DNA of 64,000 bases. Origin: Blastococcus sp. TF02-8 (lineage in GTDB: Bacteria; Actinomycetota; Actinomycetes; Mycobacteriales; Geodermatophilaceae). The notes under the pieces are model-generated. The model searched no databases. It was not told the DNA's origin and was given only the letters and a program-made list of their open reading frames with translations. Shown in pieces: positions 51,641 through 60,750 of the stretch. How positions within the stretch are numbered: position 1 is the stretch's first letter; each line of letters begins with the position of its first letter. A program made the position numbers and the translations under genes. Location of the stretch: the NCBI RefSeq assembly GCF_003319175.1, contig NZ_QOHK01000005.1, forward strand, positions 1-64,000, given 5' to 3'.

Positions 51641-54000
51641 CCGACGTCGACCGGGAGGTCGAGTTCCTGGCACCCGGCGCACCGGTCGACCTGTCCAACT
51701 GCGAGCGCGAGCCCATCCACATCCCCGGCAGCATCCAGCCGCGGGGTGTGCTGATCGTCGTGAGCGACCCCGACTGGGTCGTGCAGCAGGTGTCGGAGAA
51801 CCTCGCGGACCTCACCGGGGTGGACTGGCAGACCGCGATCGGCCGCCCGCTCCCGGAGGTCCTGGGTGTCGCGGCGGCCGGCGCGGTGATCCGCTCGGCC
51901 AGCGCCTTCGGCGACCTCCGCGAGCGCAACCCCGTCGAGATCACGCTGGACGTCGGCGGTGAGCCGGTGCCGGTCGATGCGCTGCTGCACCGGGCCGTGG
52001 TCGAGCGTGGAACGGCCGAGGCGGGCGACGGCCCGGTGGCGACCCGGGAGCTGCCGATCTCCAGCCTGGTGGTGGAGCTGGAACCGGCCCGCGGTCCGCG
52101 GCCGTTCTCCTTCCCGAACACCTACCAGGCGGTCCGCGGCACGATCGCCGAGCTGAACCGCGCCTCGTCGCTGTCCCAGCTCTACGACATCACCGCCCGG
52201 GCGGTGCGGACGCTCACCGGCTTCGACCGGGTGATGGTGTACCGCTACGACGCCGACTACAACGGCGAGGTCGTGGCCGAGGCCAGGCGCGAGGACCTCA
52301 ACTCCTTCCTCGGCCTGCACTACCCGGCCTCGGACATCCCCGCCCAGGCCCGCGCGCTGTACGAGAAGAACTGGATCCGGCTCATCTCCGACGTGGGCTA
52401 CACGCCGGTGCCGATCCACCCGGTCGACCACCCGGTCACCGGTCGCCCCCTGGACCTCACGTACTCGACGCTGCGCAGCGTCTCGCCGATCCACGTCGAG
52501 TACCTGCACAACATGGGTGTGCGGGCCTCGATGTCGATCTCGCTGCTGCGCGACGACAAGCTGTGGGGCCTCATCGCCTGCCACCACTACGACGGCCCGC
52601 ACGCCCCGCCCTACGCCACCCGGGCAGCCGCGGAGTTCCTCGGTTCGACGCTGTCGCTGCGGCTGACCGACCGGGCGGCGGAGGAGGAGGTCCAGCGCGC
52701 CCTGCGGGTCCGGTCCACCCTCGCCTGGCTGACCGCGGCCACCCTCGACGAGGACCGGACGCTGACCGAGACGGTGCTGGGCAGCCCCTCCCTGCTCGAC
52801 GTGCTCGCCGCCGACGGCGTCGTCGTCAACCTGCAGGAGCAGCGCGGTGCAGCCGGCGCCGCGCTCCCGCAGTCGCTGGCCGACGCCGTCGCGGCCTGGG
52901 CCGCGTCCCGGGGGGACGACGTGGTCGCCACCGAGTCGCTCGGCGCCGACGCGCCGCACCTCACCGTCCCCACCGAGCTCGTCTGCGGCGCCCTCGTGCT
53001 GCCGCTGCCCGAGGGGCAGTACGTGCTCTGGTTCCGCGGTGAGGCCGTCCGGCACATCGACTGGGGCGGAGACCCGCACAACAAGGCCATCGCCGAGCGG
53101 GAGGGCGACGAGATCCGCCTCAGCCCGCGCAAGTCCTTCGACCGGTGGCGGGAGACCGTCCGGGGGCGCTCCGAGGCATGGACGCCCCAGGAGGTCGGTG
53201 AGGCCACCGAGCTGCGCACCCACCTGCTCGAGGCGCTGTACGCCCGCTCCCGCAGCATCGTGCGGGCCGCGGAGACGCTGCAGCGCAGCCTGCTGTCCGA
53301 TCCTCCGGAGCCCGACCACCTCGACGTCGGCGTGCGCTACGTGCCGGCCACCCGCGAGGCGCAGGTCGGCGGCGACTGGTACGACGTCTTCCGCCAGCCG
53401 GACGGTTCCACGATGCTCGTCATCGGCGACGTCGTCGGCCACGACACCCAGGCGGCGGCGACGATGGCCCAGCTGCGCGGGCTGCTGCGGGGCATCGCCT
53501 ACGACAACGGCAACGGGCCGGCCAGCGTGCTGTCCCGCCTCGACGCCGCCATCGAGGGGCTGGACCTGGGCGCGATGGCGACCGTGCTGGTCGGGCGACT
53601 GGAGCAGACCGCCGAGGAGCGGGCCCGTGGCGTGACCCGGCTGCGCTGGGCCAACGCCGGTCACCTGCCGCCGCTGGTGGTCGGCCCCGACGGCACGCAG
53701 CGGCTGCTGGACTCCGCGCGGCCGGGACTGCTGCTCGGCGTCGACCCCTCGGTCGCCCGCACCGAGCACGAGGTGGAGATCGAGCGCGGCTCCACCCTCC
53801 TGCTCTACACCGACGGGCTCGTCGAGCGGCGCGACCAGGTCTTCGACGACGGCGTGGAGCTGCTCGCCGAGGCCCTGGCCGAGCTCCGCAGCCGGCCCGT
53901 GGAGGAGATGTGCGACCAGCTCATCGGTCGGCTGCTCCCCGACGGCGGGGAGGACGACGTCGCGCTCGTGGCCGTCCGGCTGCGCCCGCAGGAGCGCTGA
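51637..54000 (+). CDS. Bacteriophytochrome with PP2C/SpoIIE-type phosphatase output
   Basis: This 787-residue photoreceptor has PAS, GAF and PHY domains followed by a PP2C phosphatase. The biliverdin-binding cysteine is Cys22 in LSNCEREPIHIPGSIQPRG; PASDIPAQAR (230-239) and HVEYLHNMGVRASMS are in the GAF domain; PRKSF (497-501) marks the PHY tongue; GGDWYD (578-583) and IGDVVGHD begin the phosphatase, with DGLVERR and EDDVALVAV at the end. Most phytochromes signal through histidine kinases, so this one probably controls a partner-switching anti-sigma-factor system. It overlaps the heme oxygenase gene and converges on a small gene 3 bp away. Confidence 0.95.
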   Translation: MTDVDREVEFLAPGAPVDLSNCEREPIHIPGSIQPRGVLIVVSDPDWVVQQVSENLADLTGVDWQTAIGRPLPEVLGVAAAGAVIRSASAFGDLRERNPVEITLDVGGEPVPVDALLHRAVVERGTAEAGDGPVATRELPISSLVVELEPARGPRPFSFPNTYQAVRGTIAELNRASSLSQLYDITARAVRTLTGFDRVMVYRYDADYNGEVVAEARREDLNSFLGLHYPASDIPAQARALYEKNWIRLISDVGYTPVPIHPVDHPVTGRPLDLTYSTLRSVSPIHVEYLHNMGVRASMSISLLRDDKLWGLIACHHYDGPHAPPYATRAAAEFLGSTLSLRLTDRAAEEEVQRALRVRSTLAWLTAATLDEDRTLTETVLGSPSLLDVLAADGVVVNLQEQRGAAGAALPQSLADAVAAWAASRGDDVVATESLGADAPHLTVPTELVCGALVLPLPEGQYVLWFRGEAVRHIDWGGDPHNKAIAEREGDEIRLSPRKSFDRWRETVRGRSEAWTPQEVGEATELRTHLLEALYARSRSIVRAAETLQRSLLSDPPEPDHLDVGVRYVPATREAQVGGDWYDVFRQPDGSTMLVIGDVVGHDTQAAATMAQLRGLLRGIAYDNGNGPASVLSRLDAAIEGLDLGAMATVLVGRLEQTAEERARGVTRLRWANAGHLPPLVVGPDGTQRLLDSARPGLLLGVDPSVARTEHEVEIERGSTLLLYTDGLVERRDQVFDDGVELLAEALAELRSRPVEEMCDQLIGRLLPDGGEDDVALVAVRLRPQER

Positions 54001-54003
54001 GCC

Positions 54004-54291
54004 TCAGGCGTCCCCGGGAGCGGTGAACCGGGGCGCGAGCCCGTCGTCCTGCGGTCCACCCCGGGCGGGCAGGGGGGCTTCGTCCTGGGCGGCGCGGACG
54101 AGCGCGGCGGTGTCCTCCACGGACGCCGTCCGGGAGCCGGCGTCCCGCTCGAGGGCGGCCAGCAGCCGTTCCTCGTCCGGTGCGAGGTCACCCGGCCCGA
54201 GGTGCCCGCCGGGTGATCCGGCGTCGGACCCCGAGGCCATCGCCGTGTCCGGGGTGGGGTCGTCGGCGGCGTTGACGCGAGCGTTCCTCAC
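54004..54291 (-). CDS. Small acidic hypothetical protein (95 aa)
   Basis: This protein is rich in Asp, Glu, Gly, Pro and Ala, with a short helix-like GDLAPDEERLLAALERDAG and SVEDTAALVRAAQDEA. It looks largely disordered and I recognise no family. GTG 54291 is 4 bp from the stop of the SDR gene, so it is probably the last gene of that transcription unit; an ATG at 54240 is an alternative. Confidence 0.5.
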   Translation of the reverse strand: MRNARVNAADDPTPDTAMASGSDAGSPGGHLGPGDLAPDEERLLAALERDAGSRTASVEDTAALVRAAQDEAPLPARGGPQDDGLAPRFTAPGDA

Positions 54292-54295
54292 GGGG

Positions 54296-55069
54296 TCAGC
54301 GGGGGAAGTTCGGCTCGAGCCGGGGCACGATCTGCATCTCGGGGACGAACGCCGCCGGCTGCAGGGTCAGGAGCGTCCGGATGGCGTCGGCCACTGCCGA
54401 CGGCGGCATCATCAGGTGCCCCGGGATGCCCCACTGCTCCATCATCGGGGTGTCCATGGCCGCGGGGATGACGCTCTGCACCCGGCAGGGGAACGGCCGC
54501 TCGCTGCCGTCCTCGAGACGCACCGCCTTCTCCCGCAGCTCGCGCTGGATGCACCTGGTGGCGTTGAGGAAGCCGGCCTTGGAACCGTTGTAGGCGATCG
54601 CACCGCTGCCCGAGGTGATCGCGGAGAGCGAGACGACGTGCACGACGTCGGCCGTCCGCCCCTCGGGCAGGTGCTGCACCCGCTTCATGAACTCGCTGGT
54701 GAGGAAGACCGGGCCCTCGCAGTTGACCGCCATGACCTTCTGGTAGTCGGCGAGGTCGATGTCGGTGATGTAGCCGGGCCGGTCGATGCCAGCGACGTTG
54801 ACCAGCACGTCGAAGGCGTCGCCGTGCCGGTCGAACAGCTGCTCGACCACCGTGCGCCGGGCGGCGTCGTCGGTCACGTCGAGGGCGACGACCTCGCCGG
54901 AGCCCCCGGCCGAGGTCACCTGCCCGAGGGTCTCCTCGCTGCCCGCCGCGTCGATGTCGGCGACGACCACGTGCGCGCCGGCCTCGGCCAGCGACAGCGC
55001 GGTGGCCCGGCCCAGTCCGCTGGCCCCACCCGTGACGAGTGCGACCCGGCCCTTCAGCGGCGTGTCCAT
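54296..55069 (-). CDS. Short-chain dehydrogenase/reductase
   Basis: This 257-residue SDR has the cofactor loop VALVTGGASGLGRATAL at about 9-25, LVNVAGIDRPGYI in place of the usual NNAG, a catalytic serine in VVSLSAITSG and the YNGSK active-site Tyr/Lys. Substrate cannot be assigned; the SSVDG-like acidic residue DID after strand 2 favours NAD(H). ATG 55069 is preceded by GGAG. It is followed by the small acidic protein gene. Confidence 0.9.
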   Translation of the reverse strand: MDTPLKGRVALVTGGASGLGRATALSLAEAGAHVVVADIDAAGSEETLGQVTSAGGSGEVVALDVTDDAARRTVVEQLFDRHGDAFDVLVNVAGIDRPGYITDIDLADYQKVMAVNCEGPVFLTSEFMKRVQHLPEGRTADVVHVVSLSAITSGSGAIAYNGSKAGFLNATRCIQRELREKAVRLEDGSERPFPCRVQSVIPAAMDTPMMEQWGIPGHLMMPPSAVADAIRTLLTLQPAAFVPEMQIVPRLEPNFPR

Positions 55070-55158
55070 CCGGCGAGCTCCTCCGTGTCCGTGCGCGTGC
55101 GGTTCCCCGACAGCCTCTCCGACGTCGGAGGTCCGCGCAGGTCGGGGCGGGCGGGTCG

Positions 55159-56004
55159 CTAGCCGGTGGCCACCCGTCCTGAGGCCGCCGCCCCGCGCAC
55201 CCGCTGGCCCGGTGTGGCCCAGACGTCGGCGAGGGTGACGGTGCGCAGGCCGCGCTCGGCGATCAGCTCCAGGAGGGCTCCGTACACCGTCGTCACCGCG
55301 GGGTGGTTGGCGTGACCGACGACGATGGTCTGCGGGTTGAACCACCGCCGTGCCGCCGCGACCACCTCCTCGGGCGTCAGCACCCGGAAGTCCTCCAGGG
55401 TCCCGTCCCAGAGCGCGATGGTCGGGTGGCCCAGATCGGCGGCGATCCGGTCGGTGCGCTCGTCGTGCGCGCCGAAGGGCGGGCGGAGGAAGGGGGTGTC
55501 GCGCACGCCGAACGTGGTGCGCAGGAACTCCTGGTTGCGCCGGATCTCCTCGGCCACCTCCTGGTCACCGAGGGTGGTGAGGTCGGGGTGGGACCAGGTG
55601 TGGTTGCCCAGCGCCACCTGCCCGGACTCGACGAGCGGGCGCAGCAGCGGCGCGTTGTCCTGCCACGAGGCGTACCGGCCGTTGGGGAAGAACGTCATCC
55701 GCACGCCGCTGTCCTGCGCGAACCGGGCGAAGGCAGCCACCACCTCGGTGCTGGTGCCGTCGTCGATGGTGAGGGCCAACGAGGCGCCCTCGCCCGGGAT
55801 CGTGTCGACCACGCCGACCGGGGGTGGGAGGGGGACGACGCCGGGGACGCCACGCGGGGCGATCGCCTGCAGCGGCGCGGGGGGCGCTGGTGGCGGGGCC
55901 GCGGCGGGCGGGGTGACGGCGTCCCCCAGACCCGCGCCACCGCGGGCCACTGCCGTGCCTGCCAGACCGGCGGCCAGCGCCAGCAGGAACCGTCGTCGGT
56001 CCAT
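55159..56004 (-). CDS. Exported polysaccharide deacetylase (NodB-type), probable Tat substrate
   Basis: This 281-residue protein starts MDRRRFLLALAAGLAGTAVA, a twin-arginine-like signal peptide, then a proline/alanine-rich linker (about 32-50) and a NodB domain with LALTIDDGTSTEVV (aspartates), GNHTWSHPDLTTL (HxxxH zinc site) and LRPPFGAHDERT. It would deacetylate peptidoglycan or another cell-surface glycan outside the membrane. The ATG at 56004 is the only start giving the signal peptide. The downstream 89-bp gap to the SDR start holds no clear signal. Confidence 0.9.
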   Translation of the reverse strand: MDRRRFLLALAAGLAGTAVARGGAGLGDAVTPPAAAPPPAPPAPLQAIAPRGVPGVVPLPPPVGVVDTIPGEGASLALTIDDGTSTEVVAAFARFAQDSGVRMTFFPNGRYASWQDNAPLLRPLVESGQVALGNHTWSHPDLTTLGDQEVAEEIRRNQEFLRTTFGVRDTPFLRPPFGAHDERTDRIAADLGHPTIALWDGTLEDFRVLTPEEVVAAARRWFNPQTIVVGHANHPAVTTVYGALLELIAERGLRTVTLADVWATPGQRVRGAAASGRVATG

Positions 56005-56105
56005 GTGCCGGAAGCTAGCCAGCCGGTCGCGGGGACCCGGGGAAGGGACGGGCCGACGCGCCGGACCGGTTCGTACCGCGAGCAGGCGACCGCGGACCGT
56101 GACCG

Positions 56106-56645
56106 TCAGCGGTGGTGCAGACCCGCTTCCTCGATCAGCCGCGCCTGCTCCCGGCACCAGGGCGACCAGGCGTCGCCCTCGGTCTCCTGCCGACGCCGGA
56201 AGGCCGGCCAGTCCAGCAGCTCCCACTCCCCGACCTCGGAGGGCTCCGGAGCGGGCGAGCCGGTGAAGCGGCCGACGTACACCGGGCAGATCTCGTTCTC
56301 GACGACACCCCGGAACTCCGCGCGGTAGCGGTAGCCGGGCAGCGCCGGACGGATGTCGGTCACCTGGAGGCCCAGCTCGAAGCCCGCCCGGCGCGCGATC
56401 GCGGCCCCGTCGTCCTCGTCCGGGCCGGGGTGGCCGCACACCGTGTTGGTCCACATGCCGGGGAAGGTCGCCTTGTCCTCGGCGCGGCGGGTGACCAGCA
56501 GGCGCCCCTCGTCGTCGAACAGGTAGGCGGAGAAGGCGCGGTGCAGCGGCGTCTCCCCGTGGTGCACCTCCGGCTTGGGCATCGTGCCGATGGCGGTGCC
56601 GGCGTCGTCCACGAGCACGATCAGCTCGACGGGGGAGGCAGTCAC
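56106..56645 (-). CDS. idi: Isopentenyl-diphosphate delta-isomerase, type I
   Basis: This 179-residue Nudix-fold enzyme interconverts isopentenyl and dimethylallyl diphosphate. The active-site motifs TNTVCGHPGPDED (catalytic cysteine), LHRAFSAYLFDDEGRLLVTRRA and VENEICPVYVGRF are present and the length is normal. GTG 56645 is divergent from the alpha/beta hydrolase with 81 bp between starts. No carotenoid or terpenoid gene lies beside it. Confidence 0.95.
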   Translation of the reverse strand: MTASPVELIVLVDDAGTAIGTMPKPEVHHGETPLHRAFSAYLFDDEGRLLVTRRAEDKATFPGMWTNTVCGHPGPDEDDGAAIARRAGFELGLQVTDIRPALPGYRYRAEFRGVVENEICPVYVGRFTGSPAPEPSEVGEWELLDWPAFRRRQETEGDAWSPWCREQARLIEEAGLHHR

Positions 56646-56726
56646 CCGCCCATCGTCCCCGATCGACGGCGCGTGTGCCGATGCGGTCCCCGTGCGCCGG
56701 GCGGCGGTCGGGGGCACAGTTCCCGG

Positions 56727-57554
56727 GTGGACAGCTTCCGCCGAGACGGCCTGACCTTCGACGTGCGCGACGCCGGACCGACCGACGGCGAGCCCGTCGT
56801 CCTCCTGCACGGCTTCCCGCAGGACTCGACCGCCTGGGACCGGGTCGCGCCGGCACTGCACCAGCACGGCCTGCGCACGCTGGCGCCCGACCAGCGCGGC
56901 TACTCCCCCATGGCCCGCCCCCGCGGCCGGCAGCACTACCGGCTCCGGGAGACGACGGCCGACGTGCTGGCCCTCCTCGACGCGGCCGGGCTGGAGTCCG
57001 CGCACGTCGTGGGCCACGACTGGGGCGGCATCGTGGCCTGGGCGCTGGGTGCCTGGCACCCCGACCGGGTGCGCACCCTCACCGCCATCTCGGTGCCGCA
57101 CCCGGGCGCGATGGCGCGGGCCATGGTGACCAGCGACCAGGCGCTGCGCTCGTACTACATGGGGCTCTTCCAGCTGCCCCTCGTGCCCGAGCGGCTGCTC
57201 CTGGCCGGGAACGGCGCGGCGCTGCGCCGGATGCTGGAGCACGGCGGGCTGCCGGAGGACGCCGTCGACCGCTACGTGCGGAAGATGCAGGAGCCGGGCG
57301 CGCTGTCGTCCGCCCTCGGCTGGTACCGGGCACTCCCGTGGAGCGGCCGCGACCCGGTCGGGAAGGTGACCGTGCCGACGCTGCACCTGTGGAGCACCGG
57401 GGACGCGTTCCTCGGCCGGAAGGCCACCGAGGACACCGAGCGCTTCGTCGACGCCTTCTACCGGCTGGAGGTGCTCGACGGCGTGACCCACTGGATCCCG
57501 GAGCTGGCCGCCGAGCGCACCGCCGAGCTGGTCACCGCCCACGTGCGCGCCTGA
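56727..57554 (+). CDS. Alpha/beta hydrolase (epoxide hydrolase/haloalkane dehalogenase-like)
   Basis: This 275-residue protein has the oxyanion segment VVLLHGFPQDSTAWD, LAPDQRGYSP and the nucleophile elbow GHDWGGIVAW with an aspartate, the pattern of epoxide hydrolases and fluoroacetate-type dehalogenases. A late DGVTHWIPE supplies the histidine. GTG 56727 gives a normal length. It is followed 27 bp later by an MFS transporter on the same strand, which may import or export its substrate. Confidence 0.87.
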   Translation: MDSFRRDGLTFDVRDAGPTDGEPVVLLHGFPQDSTAWDRVAPALHQHGLRTLAPDQRGYSPMARPRGRQHYRLRETTADVLALLDAAGLESAHVVGHDWGGIVAWALGAWHPDRVRTLTAISVPHPGAMARAMVTSDQALRSYYMGLFQLPLVPERLLLAGNGAALRRMLEHGGLPEDAVDRYVRKMQEPGALSSALGWYRALPWSGRDPVGKVTVPTLHLWSTGDAFLGRKATEDTERFVDAFYRLEVLDGVTHWIPELAAERTAELVTAHVRA

Positions 57555-57581
57555 TCGGGCCGGATTGGGAGACTGCCGCGC

Positions 57582-58934
57582 ATGACGTCGCCGCTGACCC
57601 GCGCCGAGCGCCTCGACCGGCTGCCCTACACCCGCGAGCACGGCCGGCTGGTCGTCGGCTCCGGCGTGGGCTGGGCGCTGGACGCGATGGACGTGGGGCT
57701 GATCTCCTTCGTGATGGCCGCGCTGGCCGGGCAGTGGGGGCTCTCCCCCACCGAGCTGTCGTGGATCGGCTCGATCGGGTTCGCCGGCATGGCCCTGGGC
57801 GCGACGCTCGGCGGGCTGCTCGCCGACCGGTTCGGCCGCCGCCAGGTCTTCGCCGTCACCCTGCTGATCTTCGGGCTGGCCACGGGCGCGGCCGCGCTGT
57901 CGTGGTCGGTCGCCGCGCTGCTGGTGTTCCGCTTCCTCATCGGGCTGGGGCTGGGCGCCGAGCTGCCGGTGGCCTCCACGCTGGTGAGCGAGTTCGCCCC
58001 GTCGCGCATCCGCGGGCGGATGGTGGTGCTGCTCGAGGCGTTCTGGGCGGTGGGCTGGACGCTCTCGGCGGTCATCGGCTACGTCGTCGTGCCGGGCAGC
58101 GACGACGGGTGGCGCTGGGCGCTGGCGCTGGGCGCGGCGCCGGCCCTGTACGCCGTCGTGGTCCGCCGGGGGCTGCCGGAGTCGGTGCGGTTCCTGGAGA
58201 CGCGGGGCCGGACGGAGGAGGCGGAGGCCGCGGTGCGCCGCTTCGAGTCGGCGGCCGGGGTGGCGCCGGTGGACTCCCCGCCGGCCCGGCCGGTCCCCTC
58301 CCCGGGGCCGCGGGCGCTGTGGGCCGGCGGCGTGCGCGGCCGCACGGTGGCGCTCTGGCTGGTCTGGTTCAGCATCAACTTCGCCTACTACGGCGCGTTC
58401 ATCTGGCTGCCGACGCTGCTGTTCAACGACGGCTTCTCCCTGGTCAAGTCCTTCGGGTACACGCTGGTCATCACCCTCGCCCAGCTGCCGGGCTACGCCG
58501 CGGCCGCTCTCCTCATCGAGCGGTGGGGACGGCGCCCCACCCTGATCACCTTCCTGCTGGGCTCCGCCCTCGGTGCCGGGCTGTTCGCGGCCGCCGCCGG
58601 CGACGGCGCGGTGCTGGTCACCGGCATGGTGCTGTCGTTCTTCAACCTCGGCGCCTGGGGCGCGCTCTACGCGGTGACACCGGAGGTGTACCCGACCGCG
58701 CTGCGCGCGACGGGCGCCGGCGCCGCCGCCGGGTTCGGCCGGCTGGCGTCGATCGCCGCGCCGCTGTGCGTCCCGCCGCTGCTCGACGCCGGGGGCACCG
58801 GACTGGTCTTCGGCACCTTCGCCGCCTTCTTCGTGCTCGGCTCGCTGGCCGCGGTCGGGCTGCCCGAGCTCCGCGGCCGGGCGCTGGACTCCGTGACGGC
58901 CGACGCTCCGGTTGGTGCGGGGAGCGCCGGGTAG
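57582..58934 (+). CDS. MFS transporter (sugar porter/aromatic acid-type)
   Basis: This 450-residue protein has twelve predicted hydrophobic segments, the loop motifs LADRFGRRQVF after helix 2 and IERWGRRPTL after helix 8, and a cytoplasmic charged middle (about 195-245). The start GVGWALDAMDVGLISFV matches the family of NiaP- and benzoate-type transporters. The substrate cannot be assigned. It is probably cotranscribed with the hydrolase upstream and the epimerase 9 bp downstream. Confidence 0.88.
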   Translation: MTSPLTRAERLDRLPYTREHGRLVVGSGVGWALDAMDVGLISFVMAALAGQWGLSPTELSWIGSIGFAGMALGATLGGLLADRFGRRQVFAVTLLIFGLATGAAALSWSVAALLVFRFLIGLGLGAELPVASTLVSEFAPSRIRGRMVVLLEAFWAVGWTLSAVIGYVVVPGSDDGWRWALALGAAPALYAVVVRRGLPESVRFLETRGRTEEAEAAVRRFESAAGVAPVDSPPARPVPSPGPRALWAGGVRGRTVALWLVWFSINFAYYGAFIWLPTLLFNDGFSLVKSFGYTLVITLAQLPGYAAAALLIERWGRRPTLITFLLGSALGAGLFAAAAGDGAVLVTGMVLSFFNLGAWGALYAVTPEVYPTALRATGAGAAAGFGRLASIAAPLCVPPLLDAGGTGLVFGTFAAFFVLGSLAAVGLPELRGRALDSVTADAPVGAGSAG

Positions 58935-58943
58935 CGGCAGGGC

Positions 58944-60062
58944 ATGCCGAACTTCTCCCCAGGGCACCTCGCCGGCACGACGGTCGCCGTCACCGGCGCC
59001 AGCGGCAACGTCGGCACCGCCCTGCTGCGGCGGCTGACCGCCGGTCCGGGCGGGCCGGCCGAGGTCCGCGGCCTGGCCCGCCGCCGGCCGCCGTCGATCG
59101 CCCCCTACGAGGGCGTCCGCTGGCACCTGGCCGATCTCGGCGAGGCGGCGAGCGAGCGGGAGCTGGCGGAGTTCGTGGCCGGCGCCGACGTCGTCGTGCA
59201 CCTGGCGTGGGCGCTCCAGCCGGGGCGGAACCCCGACCTCCTCCACGAGATCAACGTCGAGGGAACCCGCCGGGTGGCCCGCGCGGCCGCGGCGGCGGGG
59301 GTGGAGCACTTCGTGCTCATGAGCTCGATCGGTGCCTACGCCGCCGGCGCCCGCGGGAACCGGGTGACCGAGGACTGGCCCACCACCGGCATCCCGAGCT
59401 CGCAGTACAGCCGCGACAAGTCCGCGGCCGAGCGGGTGGTCCGGCAGGTGTTCGACCGCCACCGGGACACCACCGTGACCGTCGTCCGCCCGACCCTCGT
59501 GCTGCAGCCGCAGGCCAGCAGTGCGATCGGGCGCTACTTCCTGGGGCCGCTGCTGTTCGGTGCGGCGCGGATGCTGCCCGGCGCGGTTGCCAGGATGCTG
59601 CCCCTCCCCCTGCCGTCGCTGGCGATCTCCTTCGTGCACGCCGACGACGTCGCCGACGCGATCGAGCGGATGGTCGACCGGCGCGCTCCCGGACCGTTCA
59701 ACCTGGCGGCCGAGCCGCTGATGGACGCCGATGCACTGGCGAAGGCCCTCGGCACGGTCCGGGTGCCCACCCCGGCGTTCGCCCTGCGCGCCGGTCTGGC
59801 CGCCGCGCACGCCGCCCACGTGGTGCCGACCGAGCCGGGGTGGCTGGACCTCGGCACCCAGGTACCGGCGCTGGACACCAGCCGGGCTCGCAAGCTCCTG
59901 GACTGGGCGCCCTTCCACCGCGGCGACGACGTGCTGCGGCAGTTCGTCCGTGCGCTCGGGAACGGCGTGGGCGCACCCGGCGCGCTGCTGCGACCCGCCG
60001 GCGGCCCGGCGCTCGATCCCGCCGGCGACCCGGCCAACGCCCCGGGCCCCCGCGCCAACTAG
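58944..60062 (+). CDS. NAD-dependent epimerase/dehydratase (extended SDR)
   Basis: This 372-residue protein has the nucleotide loop VAVTGASGNVGTALL at about 14-28, a HLAW segment, LMSSIGAYA and the active-site YSRDK. The C-terminal 60 residues beyond the fold are rich in Pro, Gly and Ala. Members act on nucleotide sugars or other substrates, and no sugar pathway is near. It ends 4 bp from the convergent thioesterase gene. Confidence 0.87.
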   Translation: MPNFSPGHLAGTTVAVTGASGNVGTALLRRLTAGPGGPAEVRGLARRRPPSIAPYEGVRWHLADLGEAASERELAEFVAGADVVVHLAWALQPGRNPDLLHEINVEGTRRVARAAAAAGVEHFVLMSSIGAYAAGARGNRVTEDWPTTGIPSSQYSRDKSAAERVVRQVFDRHRDTTVTVVRPTLVLQPQASSAIGRYFLGPLLFGAARMLPGAVARMLPLPLPSLAISFVHADDVADAIERMVDRRAPGPFNLAAEPLMDADALAKALGTVRVPTPAFALRAGLAAAHAAHVVPTEPGWLDLGTQVPALDTSRARKLLDWAPFHRGDDVLRQFVRALGNGVGAPGALLRPAGGPALDPAGDPANAPGPRAN

Positions 60063-60066
60063 CGGC

Positions 60067-60750
60067 TCAGTCGGTGGACTTCGCCGTCCAGGCGGCCACG
60101 GCGCGGCCGGTCTTCGCGAAGACCTCACCGGCCCGTTCTGCCCGCAGGGCGACGAGGGTCGCCTCGCCCTCGGCGAGGGTGGTGTCCGGGTCGTCCTCGG
60201 CGACCAGGCGGGCGGTCGCGGTGGCCCGCCGGCCCTCGACCGAGACCAGCTGCCCGGTGACCACCAGCGGGACGCCCAGCTGCACCGGCCGGCGGAAGGT
60301 GACGGTCAGGACGGCGGTCAGCCCACCGTGCCCGGCGCCTCGCGCCGACCGGGCGAGCACGTGGTCGAGCAGGGTGGCCACGACCCCGCCGTGGACCAGT
60401 CCGGGCGGCCCCTCGAGCTTCTTGCCGACCGTGACGTGGCCGACGCACCGGCCCTCGGTCGGGAAGTCCTCCACGACCATGGGCGGGGCGACCGGGCTGC
60501 CGGGCCCGTAGACGGGGCTGTACCAGCGCTGGCCGCTCTCCGGGTCGTCGACGGAGGCGATCTCGTGCACCTCGCGCAGCTCGGTCGACAGCAGCGCGGT
60601 CAGCTCCCGGGCGGCTGCCGTGGCCTCCGCCAGCCGGTCCAGCGGCACCTCGGTGCGGACAGCGGCGTCGACCAGTTCGCGCAGCGCCTCCCCGAGCTCC
60701 CCGACGGCGTCCCGGCGGACCGCACGCTCCTCGGCGCTCAGCTCACGCAC
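60067..60750 (-). CDS. Hotdog-fold acyl-CoA thioesterase (PaaI/YbgC-like)
   Basis: This 227-residue protein has a 60-residue charged helical N-terminus followed by a hotdog domain with GPPGLVHGGVVATLLDHVLA and LTAVLTVTFRRPVQLGVPL, typical of PaaI-type thioesterases. It probably hydrolyses an acyl-CoA or acyl-ACP. GTG 60750 overlaps the stop of the acyl-CoA dehydrogenase by 8 bp, so the pair is coupled. Confidence 0.86.
   Translation of the reverse strand: MRELSAEERAVRRDAVGELGEALRELVDAAVRTEVPLDRLAEATAAARELTALLSTELREVHEIASVDDPESGQRWYSPVYGPGSPVAPPMVVEDFPTEGRCVGHVTVGKKLEGPPGLVHGGVVATLLDHVLARSARGAGHGGLTAVLTVTFRRPVQLGVPLVVTGQLVSVEGRRATATARLVAEDDPDTTLAEGEATLVALRAERAGEVFAKTGRAVAAWTAKSTD

Noticed and set aside
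56106-56645. idi as part of a carotenoid or terpenoid cluster
   Set aside because: No prenyltransferase, phytoene or cyclase gene is adjacent.
56646-60128. Very long open frame antisense to the hydrolase, MFS and epimerase genes
   Set aside because: High GC produces long antisense frames; only its 56106-56645 part has recognisable sequence (idi), and the rest is low-complexity Arg/Gly/Pro.
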